From: Rubritalea marina DSM 17716
Lineage (GTDB): Bacteria; Verrucomicrobiota; Verrucomicrobiia; Verrucomicrobiales; Akkermansiaceae
Direction: 5' to 3'
NCBI RefSeq assembly: GCF_000378105.1
Contig: NZ_KB899250.1
Location: 155,374 to 219,373 of the forward strand
Length of the DNA stretch: 64,000 nucleotides
Below, piece after piece: positions 45,056 through 53,238 of the stretch. The notes under the pieces were generated by a model. That model did not search any database. It had not been told where the DNA came from and worked only from the letters and a program-made list of their open reading frames with translations. The position numbers and the translations under genes were made by a program. Numbering within the stretch: the stretch's first letter is position 1; each line of letters opens with the position of its first letter.

Positions 45056-47188
45056 ATGCAATTCATCTCACCAGATTGGCTCTACAGCCTCGCCCTCGTG
45101 CCATTACTCATGGTGCTAGCGGTGCTGCAATACCGTGCGCGCGGACGCGCTTGGCGCAGCCTGGTAGCCCCACGCTTAGAGTCAAAGCTCGTCCGCAGCG
45201 TGCCGAGCACCCGTCGCTGGCTCACCCTCACACTTGGAGCGCTCGCACTGATCTGTTCCATCTTGGCGCTGGCACGCCCCTACCACGGTGAACGAGAGGA
45301 GACCGAGCAAGTCGCCAGCCGCAACATCATGCTAGCGATGGACACCTCGCGCTCGATGCTCACCAAAGACATCTCGAGTGATCGACTCACTGCCGCAAAG
45401 ACACTCGCCTTCCAGATCCTCAATGACTACCCAAGCGATAAAGTCGGGATGATCATCTTTGCGGGCTCCGCCAAGGTCATCGCCCCGCTGACCATCGACC
45501 ACCTCGCCATCCGCGACACCATTTCCCAAGTCGACACCGAGTCGATGCCCATCGGCGGCTCGAATCTCGCAGAAGCCATTAGCAAAGCTACCGAAACACT
45601 CTCAAAAACGGAGAAACAGGCCAACAGCCTGATCATCCTCAGCGATGGTGAAGAACATGATAGCGGCATTGATGAGGTCATCGATGCAGCCCGCGAGCAC
45701 GGGATCCAAATCATCAGCGTCGGCATCGGCTCGCGCGTCGGCGGCGTCGTGCCCAACCAAGACCAAGAAGACGGCAAACACCGCAACCCCCAAGGCACCG
45801 TGGTCCATAGCAAACTCGAACCTGGCCTGCTACAACAATTGGCCACCGAAACCAATGGAGCATACACCGACATCAACGACCGCCCAGAGCTCGTAATTTC
45901 AACAATCCTCGACGCTCAAGAGCGCGAGCAACAAGACGGACGCAAACGCGTCATTCCCAACGAAAGCTACCAAACCTACCTCGCCCTTGGAGTACTTTTC
46001 GCCTTTCTTGGCGCCCTCACCCAGACTCAATGGAAGTCACGCCCAAGCCACACACTAGCAATCCTCCTCACTGGCTCCGCCCTCCTGATTACGCCACGCG
46101 CACAGGCCCAAGAATCCACCATCAAAACCCTGTGGAACGAAACAGTCAAACAACCGCAATTCCAGCGCGAGGGATACCGAGCACTCGCAAACGGAGACTT
46201 CGAGACCGCCGTTGAGCAACTCAAACATGCCCATCAATTCGCTCAAGGCCCCAAAAGAACGCAAATCGCCGAGGCTCTCGCTCAAGCAAATTATCGACTA
46301 GGCAACTACCAAGAAGCCAGGAAGTACTACTCCGAAGCCCTCGCCACTGGAGATCCCAGCTTGGCCCCCAAAAACCAATTCAACCTCGGCAATAGCATCG
46401 CACAAGAACAGCTCTCTAGCCTTGAAGGACTTCAAGACCAGAACCTCGAGCAATACCTCACGCAGCGGCTTCAAGACCAAGAAAATGGGCTAAACATCGA
46501 AGACCTTCAACGCCTTGAACATGGCTTGACCAACGCACTTGAAAAATTCCAATCCACCGAGTCTGGCCCCTACGCCAACCATGCTCAATCCAATGCGAAC
46601 GCCACCCGCGATGCCTTAGAAATCATCAAAAAAGTCAAAGAGCAGGAGCAACAAAAGCAGGATCAACAAAACGGCGACCAACAGCAAGACGGTGACCAAC
46701 AGCAAGACGGTGACCAACAGCAAGACGGTGACCAACAGCAAGACGGTGACCAACAACAAGACGGTGACCAACAACAAGACGGTGACCAACAACAAGACGG
46801 TGACCAACAACAAGACGGTGACCAACAACAAGGCGACCAACAGCAAGGTGACCAACAGCAAGGTGACCAACAGCAAGGTGACCAACAACAAGGCGACCAA
46901 CAACAAGGCGACCAACAACAAGGCGACCAACAACAAGGCGACCAACAACAAGGCGACCAACAACAAGGTGACCAACAGCAAGGCGACCAACAACAAGGTG
47001 ACCAACAACAAGGCGGCCAACAACCCGCTCATCAATCTTTCGTACGCCAAGGACCGCAATATGGCTATGAAGCCAAACAGCAACTAGAAGCTCGTGAACT
47101 GCTAGAACGCCACGCCGACATGCAGCAAGCTCCTGAGTCCGACACCAGGCCCACGTGGCAAACTTTAAACCCAGAAATTGATTGGTAA
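45056..47188 (+). CDS. batB: BatB/BatC-like VWA-TPR protein with GDQQQ repeats
   Basis: Protein of 710 residues. Helices near 8-25 and 57-75 are followed by a VWA domain with MIDAS (AMDTSRSML, then GGSNLAEA, ILSDGEEHDSG). A third helix at about 305-320 leads to a periplasmic part, as the alanine-rich segment RAQA implies, with tetratricopeptide repeats at about 365-450 (LANGDFETAVEQLKHAHQF; ANYRLGNYQEARKYYSEAL). Residues 540-652 are 21 tandem GDQQQD/GDQQQ units. A 58-residue tail follows. It merges BatB (VWA) and BatC (TPR) in one chain. Confidence 0.9.
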   Translation: MQFISPDWLYSLALVPLLMVLAVLQYRARGRAWRSLVAPRLESKLVRSVPSTRRWLTLTLGALALICSILALARPYHGEREETEQVASRNIMLAMDTSRSMLTKDISSDRLTAAKTLAFQILNDYPSDKVGMIIFAGSAKVIAPLTIDHLAIRDTISQVDTESMPIGGSNLAEAISKATETLSKTEKQANSLIILSDGEEHDSGIDEVIDAAREHGIQIISVGIGSRVGGVVPNQDQEDGKHRNPQGTVVHSKLEPGLLQQLATETNGAYTDINDRPELVISTILDAQEREQQDGRKRVIPNESYQTYLALGVLFAFLGALTQTQWKSRPSHTLAILLTGSALLITPRAQAQESTIKTLWNETVKQPQFQREGYRALANGDFETAVEQLKHAHQFAQGPKRTQIAEALAQANYRLGNYQEARKYYSEALATGDPSLAPKNQFNLGNSIAQEQLSSLEGLQDQNLEQYLTQRLQDQENGLNIEDLQRLEHGLTNALEKFQSTESGPYANHAQSNANATRDALEIIKKVKEQEQQKQDQQNGDQQQDGDQQQDGDQQQDGDQQQDGDQQQDGDQQQDGDQQQDGDQQQDGDQQQGDQQQGDQQQGDQQQGDQQQGDQQQGDQQQGDQQQGDQQQGDQQQGDQQQGDQQQGDQQQGGQQPAHQSFVRQGPQYGYEAKQQLEARELLERHADMQQAPESDTRPTWQTLNPEIDW
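46673..47011 (+). repeat. Coding tandem repeat: 8 units of 18 bp then 13 units of 15 bp
   Basis: The first block encodes GDQQQD eight times, the second GDQQQ thirteen times, ending in a variant GGQQP. Units differ only by synonymous changes (GGC/GGT, CAA/CAG), which occur in groups, as expected from slippage or unequal exchange. Copy number is likely variable between strains. Assembly of such a stretch can also miscount. Confidence 0.97.
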
Positions 47189-47195
47189 GACAACC

Positions 47196-49547
47196 ATGCG
47201 CTATCTACTTTTCTTCCTCATTTGCTTCAGCAGTATCACCTTCGCTCAAGAAGAGTCTCCATTGATCACTCAAGTAAGCAGCACGCAGCTCATCGAAGGC
47301 GAAGAGGCAACCCTCAGTCTAATTTTTCGCAATGAACGGCCGAAGCAGTCCCCTCCAAAAATCATCCCAATAGGCAATGACCAAGTCATTCGCCTCAAGA
47401 ACACAGGATCACAAAACCTCAATGGAGCCCGCTTTTACATCTACCAGTATGACATTTCACTACTGCCTGTAGGTCGCTACACTATTCCAGAGCTCAAGCT
47501 CGACTTCAATGGGCAGATGGTCCAGTCACAGTCGGTAGATCTAGAGGTCAGCCCCTTATCAGTCCTTACCCCAAACCACTTCGACTACCGCGACGAACAG
47601 GGTGATAAAAAGGTCACCTTCTATTCACGGATATTCGTCAATAAAACCACGCTCTACCCAGGTGAAGCTGTGCCGGTGGAATACAAGGTCTACATCCCGC
47701 ATCGGATGCAGCCTCAGGGCTTCGGTATCCCCCAAGCTGCTGAAATCTTTAATGCCACAGCCTGGCGCTTCAACACACCAACAAGCCGCCGCGAACTCGG
47801 CCGCGTCAACATCAATGGCCTCGGACACCACGTTGCCAGTTACACCACAGTACTCAGCGCCCTCAAGCCAGGCGATGCCGTCTTCGGACCGCTAGAAACC
47901 ACCCTCGTCGTCATGCCGCGTGGGATCAATTCACGCTTCGGCTTCATCCGCCAGACCAGCATGGACGTGCCACTCAAATCCGAACAAATCGGGCTAGAAG
48001 TCATCGAATTCCCAAGTGCCCCGCCAGCCGGTTTCCAAGGTGCCGTGGGTGACTTACAAATCGAAGCCAGCCTCCCAGCGAAAACTGTCCTCAGCACCAA
48101 CGACTCGATCAACGTCACCGTCACCGTCAGCGGCTCTGGCAACCTTTCAGAACTAGCCGCCCCAGAGCTCAACAACCCCACAGCCTGGAATGTCATCGAT
48201 GTCTCCAGAGTCGAACAAGGAGATGAGCGCAAGAGGCTCGAAGGCAGCGTGCAGTTCAGCTACCTCTTGCAGCCACTGGCCGCGGCACACTTCCTGCCAC
48301 GCTTTTCACTCACGCACTTCAACCTCCCCAGCAAGTCATGGAAAACCGACATCACCGCCTCATCTGCAGTCACGATCAATGAAGCGATCAGCACTCCCAC
48401 AGTCAGCCCTGCTGCCCTCACGACTGAATCGATGCATGACATCCTAGGCCCATTAGCCAAGGTCAACCTCACTCCCGCCGCGCACAACGTAGCGGTGGCC
48501 CGCACCCCATGGGTCTGGCAATCAATTCCAGCCCTCATACTACTCCCCATTTTCCTCCTAGGCCTCCTACGTAAAAGGCAGCGTGCATCCTCCGTACCGC
48601 CCGAGCAGAAAAGTGAATGGCAGGCACTGAATACAAAACAAGATGCCGCATTCATCAAGGCCGCGGCCAATTATGCATCGCGCTGGTCACCACAAAGTGA
48701 ACTGGCAGCCAAACTCAGCAGCCTCCGCGACACCTCCTGCTACACCCCAGGACAATCGAGCCAATTCAGTCGCTCTGAGCGCAGCAAAATCCTCCAATCA
48801 TTAAAGAAATTAGGACTCATCCTGATGCTCCTCTCTCTCATCCCGGATGCCCAAGCCAATGGCTTTGAAGCCTGGCAGGCCAAGCAATACCCCGAGGCCT
48901 TAGCACACTATCAAACCCTAGCCGAGCAACACCCAAACTCCGCAGACCTCCACTACAACATCGCCTGTTGCTATTACCGACTCGGTCAGTTCGGAGAAGC
49001 GACTAGGCATTTCTTCACCGCTCTCGAGTTAAACCCAGCACACGTCGAAGCAAAAAAGAATCTCAAGTTCATCCAGAGCAGCCACGCCAGTATCGTGGCG
49101 GAACAAGCAGATACGACCAATCCATGGCTCTCCGGGCTGAGCCCAGAGCGCTGCCTCATCATCGCCGCCAGCTTCACCTGGATCGTGCTATGTTGCCTCG
49201 CACTGCGCCTCCACCTCCCGCAGTCAAAAAGAACACTCAACACGCTGGCCAGCACAGCACTAGCACTCGCCATCCTCTCCGTAGGCATCTGGTGGATCCA
49301 CCCCTTGCGAGGCGCAGAGCCCCCCATCGAAACGAATTGCATCCTCGTCCGCAGCACCCCATTGCTCACCGAACCAATCCAACCAAGCGATGACGACATC
49401 GCCAAGAAGACACTAATCACCGCCAAGCTTGCCAGCCCAGCACGACGCATCTCTGAGATTGATCAATGGGCCTACATCGAACTTGCCAATGGCAGCCGCG
49501 GCTGGATCAAACGTGACAGCATCTCGGAACCACTGCAGCAACCATAA
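47196..49547 (+). CDS. batD: BatD-like protein fused to a BatE-like TPR/SH3 part
   Basis: Protein of 783 residues. A signal peptide (MRYLLFFLICFSSITFA) is followed by a BatD region of beta domains to about 430 (EGEEATLSLIFRNERPKQ; YPGEAVPVEYKVYIP; SGSGNLSELAAPEL). A membrane helix at about 445-460 (WQSIPALILLPIFLLGLL) comes next, then a helix near 545, tetratricopeptide repeats (KQYPEALAHYQTLAEQHP; GQFGEATRHFFTALELNP), two more helices and a C-terminal SH3-like segment ending IELANGSRGWIKRDSI. The second half has the layout of BatE. The start overlaps batB by none; ATG 47196 is preferred over 47178 because the signal peptide begins there. Confidence 0.88.
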   Translation: MRYLLFFLICFSSITFAQEESPLITQVSSTQLIEGEEATLSLIFRNERPKQSPPKIIPIGNDQVIRLKNTGSQNLNGARFYIYQYDISLLPVGRYTIPELKLDFNGQMVQSQSVDLEVSPLSVLTPNHFDYRDEQGDKKVTFYSRIFVNKTTLYPGEAVPVEYKVYIPHRMQPQGFGIPQAAEIFNATAWRFNTPTSRRELGRVNINGLGHHVASYTTVLSALKPGDAVFGPLETTLVVMPRGINSRFGFIRQTSMDVPLKSEQIGLEVIEFPSAPPAGFQGAVGDLQIEASLPAKTVLSTNDSINVTVTVSGSGNLSELAAPELNNPTAWNVIDVSRVEQGDERKRLEGSVQFSYLLQPLAAAHFLPRFSLTHFNLPSKSWKTDITASSAVTINEAISTPTVSPAALTTESMHDILGPLAKVNLTPAAHNVAVARTPWVWQSIPALILLPIFLLGLLRKRQRASSVPPEQKSEWQALNTKQDAAFIKAAANYASRWSPQSELAAKLSSLRDTSCYTPGQSSQFSRSERSKILQSLKKLGLILMLLSLIPDAQANGFEAWQAKQYPEALAHYQTLAEQHPNSADLHYNIACCYYRLGQFGEATRHFFTALELNPAHVEAKKNLKFIQSSHASIVAEQADTTNPWLSGLSPERCLIIAASFTWIVLCCLALRLHLPQSKRTLNTLASTALALAILSVGIWWIHPLRGAEPPIETNCILVRSTPLLTEPIQPSDDDIAKKTLITAKLASPARRISEIDQWAYIELANGSRGWIKRDSISEPLQQP

Positions 49548-49571
49548 GCACACACACAAGACGCCTTTGCC

Positions 49572-49600
49572 CCCAGACTTAACTGAGTAATAAGTCTGGG
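49572..49600. terminator. Palindrome at the convergent end of batD and the FAD gene
   Basis: CCCAGACTT (49572-49580) pairs perfectly with AAGTCTGGG (49592-49600). The stop codon of the minus-strand gene lies inside it. There is no T-run on either side, so it is only a possible bidirectional terminator. Confidence 0.4.
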
Positions 49601-50643
49601 TCCAGAGCATCGATCTCGCCACACAAGAAGGCTGCAAATTGCTCGGCCACACACGGAGCGGTGATCACGCCCTTTGATCCTAGACCATTGAAACAGGACA
49701 GCCCCGGATAGTCTTCGGAAAAGGCGATAACGGGCTGGCTCTTGCGGATGATGGGTCGTACACCCGCGTCGTGACTCACGATGTCGAAGGCTAGCGGCGT
49801 AAGCTCAGCCACTTTTTTGAGCACCCCAGCGCGGCCGGACTCTGTAGGGTTCGGTTCAAGATCATCCCAGCCATAGGTCGCACCAGCACGCCAAAGCCCG
49901 TCACCAATCGGCACCATCCAGCCATTGCGGTTGATGATGCGCTGCTGCTCTAGCTCGGGCACTCGCACCGTGAGCATCTCCCCCTTGGCACAACGATGCT
50001 CCATGTCGCTAAATGGTCCAGATCGCAACCCGCGCGCTCCCTGACAAAGAATTACCTGCTTTGCTTCCAGATCGCGCCAGCGCAACCCTGCGTCCGTCGA
50101 CTGCAGCTCAGCACTGTCGAAAGCCGTATCGACACAATCCACTCCTGCCTTCATTAGTTGCTCGCGCACCACAGCAAGGTACACCTGCGTGTCTAGACGC
50201 CCACCTTGGGCCATTTCAAAGCCGCCAAAGCCGCCGTGCACTTGAGCCAGATCAATTTGGGGAGCATCACTGCCTACCCAATCGGCCACCTGCGCTTTCT
50301 TGCGTGCAAACTTCGCAGCTTCCTTGTCATCACCAAAGAGTCGCAGTACAGGCTGCGCGTGAAACAAAGTCTGACCAGATGCCTCCTCCAGCGCGCGGTA
50401 GTAGGCCAAGGAGCGCGGCCAGTACTCAGCCTGTCGCCAAGCAGGATTCATCCCCTTGCCAGCGAGGGTGGTGACCAATCCAGCGGCAACACGGCTTGCT
50501 GCAGTCGCTGAACCATCATCAACCACCGCGAGACGCTTGCCCCGCTTCATCAATGCCATCGCAAGTGCTGCGCCCGCGAGTCCTTGCCCCACAATGAGGA
50601 CATCATAGCTCGCTGATTGAGGATCACTCGACACGCCGGCCAA
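49579..50643 (-). CDS. FAD-dependent oxidoreductase (DAO superfamily)
   Basis: Cytoplasmic flavoprotein of 354 residues. The FAD-binding Rossmann motif is VLIVGQGLAGAALAMALMKRGKRLAVVDDG near the N-terminus, and the C-terminal part has GVRPIIRKSQPVIAF and SCFNGLGSKGVITAP, the FAD-contact region of D-amino-acid oxidase-like enzymes. It resembles glycine oxidase (ThiO) or MnmC-like domains, but the substrate cannot be assigned. It follows a small conserved gene with a 23-base gap. Confidence 0.88.
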   Translation of the reverse strand: MAGVSSDPQSASYDVLIVGQGLAGAALAMALMKRGKRLAVVDDGSATAASRVAAGLVTTLAGKGMNPAWRQAEYWPRSLAYYRALEEASGQTLFHAQPVLRLFGDDKEAAKFARKKAQVADWVGSDAPQIDLAQVHGGFGGFEMAQGGRLDTQVYLAVVREQLMKAGVDCVDTAFDSAELQSTDAGLRWRDLEAKQVILCQGARGLRSGPFSDMEHRCAKGEMLTVRVPELEQQRIINRNGWMVPIGDGLWRAGATYGWDDLEPNPTESGRAGVLKKVAELTPLAFDIVSHDAGVRPIIRKSQPVIAFSEDYPGLSCFNGLGSKGVITAPCVAEQFAAFLCGEIDALDPDLLLS

Positions 50644-50666
50644 TGCTAGTTATTCACCGTTGCTGG

Positions 50667-50996
50667 CTATTCTTCGCCAACAAGTGCCGTACGAATCGGC
50701 TCGTTCGGGTCGACAAATTCAGCGTCGTAGCCCTTGGCGTAATTGAAAAGATGCTTGTGCATGTACTCGAAGTACGCCTCCTTCTGAGCATCGTCGAGAC
50801 GATACCAAATCGTCACATTAAACGCGCGCGTCACCTTCTGCATCATCTTCAGTGTGAGCCTGCGTCCCTGCCTTGCGCGTTGGATCTGCTTATGATTGAG
50901 CTGCTCTGTTGAGACATCCACCATCTGGTGGTTGCTAATCTCCCAAGCATCCATCATTGCATCCAAGGGCTGAGGACCTAAATTTCTATCTTCCAT
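50667..50996 (-). CDS. Small conserved hypothetical protein with helix-turn-helix-like region
   Basis: Protein of 109 residues from ATG 50996 (a longer frame to 51092 overlaps the next gene). TEQLNHKQIQRARQGRRL followed by TLKMMQKVTRAFNVTIW looks like an XRE-type DNA-binding fold. The rest is helical with aromatic residues. I have a sense of similar conserved proteins in gammaproteobacteria but cannot name them. The function is unknown. Confidence 0.7.
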   Translation of the reverse strand: MEDRNLGPQPLDAMMDAWEISNHQMVDVSTEQLNHKQIQRARQGRRLTLKMMQKVTRAFNVTIWYRLDDAQKEAYFEYMHKHLFNYAKGYDAEFVDPNEPIRTALVGEE

Positions 50997-51064
50997 GACT
51001 TTCCAATACGCGCATTCTCCAACTTTGTAAAAGGGAATAGTTCCAGCAAGGGGGAACGCCTTGC

Positions 51065-51325
51065 TCAGAGCTTTTCGTAATTTCCGTCGCAACGCTTCTC
51101 GAGGATGGTGAAACCTGCCTTCTTCGCGTCAATCTTGGACATCGGCTTTGTGATCGTCGGGGTATTCACACGACTAATCACCTTCTTCACCGGATTCTTG
51201 CACAGCGGGCAGCTCACCAATGGCTCGCGGTCCACCGGACGACGAAGCTCAAAGCCCTTACTGCAAACGCCACAACTTTCCCCTCGCACCCCAGGGCTCT
51301 CAGATTGGTATTCGTAGATTGGCAT
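51065..51325 (-). CDS. FmdB-type zinc-ribbon protein
   Basis: Protein of 86 residues that begins MPIYEYQSESPG and has two CxxC pairs (CGVC and CPLC) forming a zinc ribbon, the mark of the FmdB family. The role of this family is poorly known; links to regulation have been proposed. The extra Gly/Arg loop before the first pair is typical of divergent members. Confidence 0.85.
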   Translation of the reverse strand: MPIYEYQSESPGVRGESCGVCSKGFELRRPVDREPLVSCPLCKNPVKKVISRVNTPTITKPMSKIDAKKAGFTILEKRCDGNYEKL

Positions 51326-51342
51326 CTCTAAATCAAATCAAT

Positions 51343-51385
51343 CAAAACACAAATACGCAAGGCAGGAACAACCTACCTTGCGTAT
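51343..51385 (-). terminator. Terminator after rpsN
   Basis: TACGCAAGG pairs with CCTTGCGTA (51355-51385), followed on the minus strand by TTTGTGTTTTG. Confidence 0.75.
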
Positions 51386-51425
51386 CAAAAATTTGTCTAT
51401 AGCAGTAGACTGCGAATATTGATAA

Positions 51426-51695
51426 TTACCAAGAGGACTTGGTAACACCCGGAATCATTCCGTGTGATGCGAGCTCACGGAAAGCAATACGAGAAAGCTT
51501 GAAACGACGAAGGAAACCGTGACGACGGCCTGTGTAGGCACAACGGTTTACAACGCGTGTTGGTGATGCGTCACGTGGAAGCATTGTGAGACCCACGTAA
51601 TCTTTCTCTTGCTTAAGTTGCTCGCGAAGTTTCGCGTACTTAGCTACAGTCTTTTTCTTGCGCTCATTGCGAGCGATCCAGCTCTTCTTTGCCAT
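51426..51695 (-). CDS. rpsN: 30S ribosomal protein S14
   Basis: Part of the head of the small ribosomal subunit. The 89-residue long form carries [39 protein letters not shown] at the end and has lost the CxxC...CxxC zinc ligands, leaving a single cysteine. It is alone here, not in a ribosomal operon, so this may be the only S14 or a zinc-independent second copy. Highly biased codon use fits a ribosomal gene. Confidence 0.97.
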   Translation of the reverse strand: MAKKSWIARNERKKKTVAKYAKLREQLKQEKDYVGLTMLPRDASPTRVVNRCAYTGRRHGFLRRFKLSRIAFRELASHGMIPGVTKSSW

Positions 51696-51852
51696 AGGAG
51701 GGCGAGGTGTATACAGATTCTTTCATCAAGCAAGACCTTTTTTACAGTTTTCGTAATTTCTAAGTAGATCCTCTAGCCAGAATCGAGTACTGAAGTATAG
51801 CTTGCTCACAGCACTGACAAGCCACGAACAGACACAACGATCTCTAAACTCT

Positions 51853-53013
51853 ATGAAACTCATCGCTTTATTCTCAAGCGCCGCCATTTCCATGGGCATC
51901 GCAGCCGATGCTCCAAAAATTAAAACACTCGAAATCGGCGCCCAGGCACCAAACTTCGAACTCCCAGCAACTGACGGCAAGACATACACACTCGATTCCT
52001 TTAAAGACGCTAAATTTGTTGTTCTAGCATTCACCTGCAACCATTGCCCAGACGCCATCGCAGCTCGTGGCAAAATCAGCCAGTTTGCCGCAGATTACAA
52101 AGACAAAGGCGTTGAGGTCGTCGCCATTTCCAGCGCCGCCCCAGAAGGTGTGATGACCTGGGAAAATGCCTTCTCTAAATATGACGATGACTTCGCGGCA
52201 ATGAAGGTCGTGCACCAAGAAGAACAACTCCAACACCCCTACCTTTATGACGGCGAGACCCAACAAGCCTCAATCGCCTACGGCGCCGTAGCCACCCCAC
52301 ACATGTTCATTCTAGGCCCTGAGCGCAAGGTGCTCTACCATGGCCACTTTGACAACGGCCGCCGCGACCCTGGCCCAGCCGAAAAAAACACCCTGGTCGA
52401 CAACATCAACCTGCTACTAGATGGCAAGCCGATCTCAGAAACCAAGTCGCATGTCTTCGGCTGTTCTACCAAATGGAAGTGGAAAACCAAGCTCGTCATA
52501 GAAGACGAGGAGCGCTGGCAAGGCTTCCCGGTATCCGTCGACTCACTCGACCTAGAGACCGCCAAATCACTCGCAGAGAACCCAAGCCACAAACTGCGCC
52601 TGATCAACCTCTGGTCCACGAGCTGCGGCCCCTGTGTGGCAGAATTCCCGATGCTCATCAAAAGCTATCGCCGCCACGCCCTGCGCCCATTTGAGATGAT
52701 CACCATCTCCATCGATCCAGCCAAGGATGCCAGCAAGGTTCAAGCCTTCATCAAAGACCAACACCTCCCACTCTCACGCTTCACCCAGAAGTCAGTCAAA
52801 GCGGAAGGCCGCAGCACCAACAACTACCACTTCACTGGCACCGAACTCGAGAAGCTCGCCGCCACCATTGACCCAGAGTGGCAGGGCCCGATCCCCCACA
52901 GTATCCTCGTCAAGCCCGGCGGAGAAATCGTCTGGCGCCACACCGGAGAAGTCGATGAACAAGAACTCCGCAATGCCATCGTAGACGCACTCGCAGACCT
53001 CGATAAAGAGTAA
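51853..53013 (+). CDS. Exported protein with two thioredoxin-fold domains
   Basis: Protein of 386 residues: signal peptide (about 1-18), then a peroxiredoxin/AhpC-TSA-like domain at about 25-190 with CNHCPD (C62, C65) and GAVATPHMFIL, the cis-proline loop. A second TlpA-like domain at about 215-385 has LWSTSCGPCVAEF (C258, C261) and PHSILVKPGGEI. Two CxxC redox sites in one exported chain are unusual and suggest electron passing or disulfide isomerisation in the periplasm. ATG 51853 starts the signal peptide. A terminator follows. Confidence 0.9.
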   Translation: MKLIALFSSAAISMGIAADAPKIKTLEIGAQAPNFELPATDGKTYTLDSFKDAKFVVLAFTCNHCPDAIAARGKISQFAADYKDKGVEVVAISSAAPEGVMTWENAFSKYDDDFAAMKVVHQEEQLQHPYLYDGETQQASIAYGAVATPHMFILGPERKVLYHGHFDNGRRDPGPAEKNTLVDNINLLLDGKPISETKSHVFGCSTKWKWKTKLVIEDEERWQGFPVSVDSLDLETAKSLAENPSHKLRLINLWSTSCGPCVAEFPMLIKSYRRHALRPFEMITISIDPAKDASKVQAFIKDQHLPLSRFTQKSVKAEGRSTNNYHFTGTELEKLAATIDPEWQGPIPHSILVKPGGEIVWRHTGEVDEQELRNAIVDALADLDKE

Positions 53014-53040
53014 GCACCACGCATTCCTCTAAACCATCCA

Positions 53041-53074
53041 AAACGCCGGTAGACCTATCGCTCCGGCGTTTTTT
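53041..53074 (+). terminator. Terminator after the double-thioredoxin gene
   Basis: AACGCCGG and CCGGCGTT form the stem, followed by TTTTTTG. Confidence 0.85.
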
Positions 53075-53106
53075 GTGCCCAGAGAACGGCCTACATCCAA
53101 CAACAG

Positions 53107-53166
53107 GACCTTACCAGCCTACTCGGTTTGGGTGGCTTGACCTTCCTACTCAGACGCCGCAAGTAA
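53107..53166 (+). pseudogene. PEP-CTERM C-terminal remnant
   Basis: The bases read LTSLLGLGGLTFLLRRRK followed by TAA, very like the last residues of the intact PEP-CTERM protein at 30588-31211 (LLGLGCVGFILRRRR). No PEP motif and no start lie upstream in frame before the previous terminator, so only the membrane/basic end remains. A matching terminator follows at 53189. Confidence 0.6.
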
Positions 53167-53188
53167 GCGCGACTGGCTTTTCACAAAT

Positions 53189-53222
53189 AAGCCCGCGGCA
53201 GCATGGCTACCGCAGGCTTTTT
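53189..53222 (+). terminator. Terminator of the lost PEP-CTERM gene
   Basis: AAGCCCGCGG and CCGCAGGCTT pair with one mismatch, with a further AGC/GCT inside, and TTTTT follows. No intact plus-strand gene lies between it and the previous terminator. Confidence 0.7.
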
Positions 53223-53238
53223 CTAGATCGTTGCTAGG

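Noticed and set aside
46673..47011. CRISPR-like periodic repeat
   Set aside because: Units are contiguous with no spacers and lie in frame inside a protein gene.
46616..47083. Long hydrophobic Leu/Val-rich open frame on the minus strand
   Set aside because: It is the mirror of the GDQQQ tandem repeat; the hydrophobicity comes from reading CAA-rich DNA backwards.
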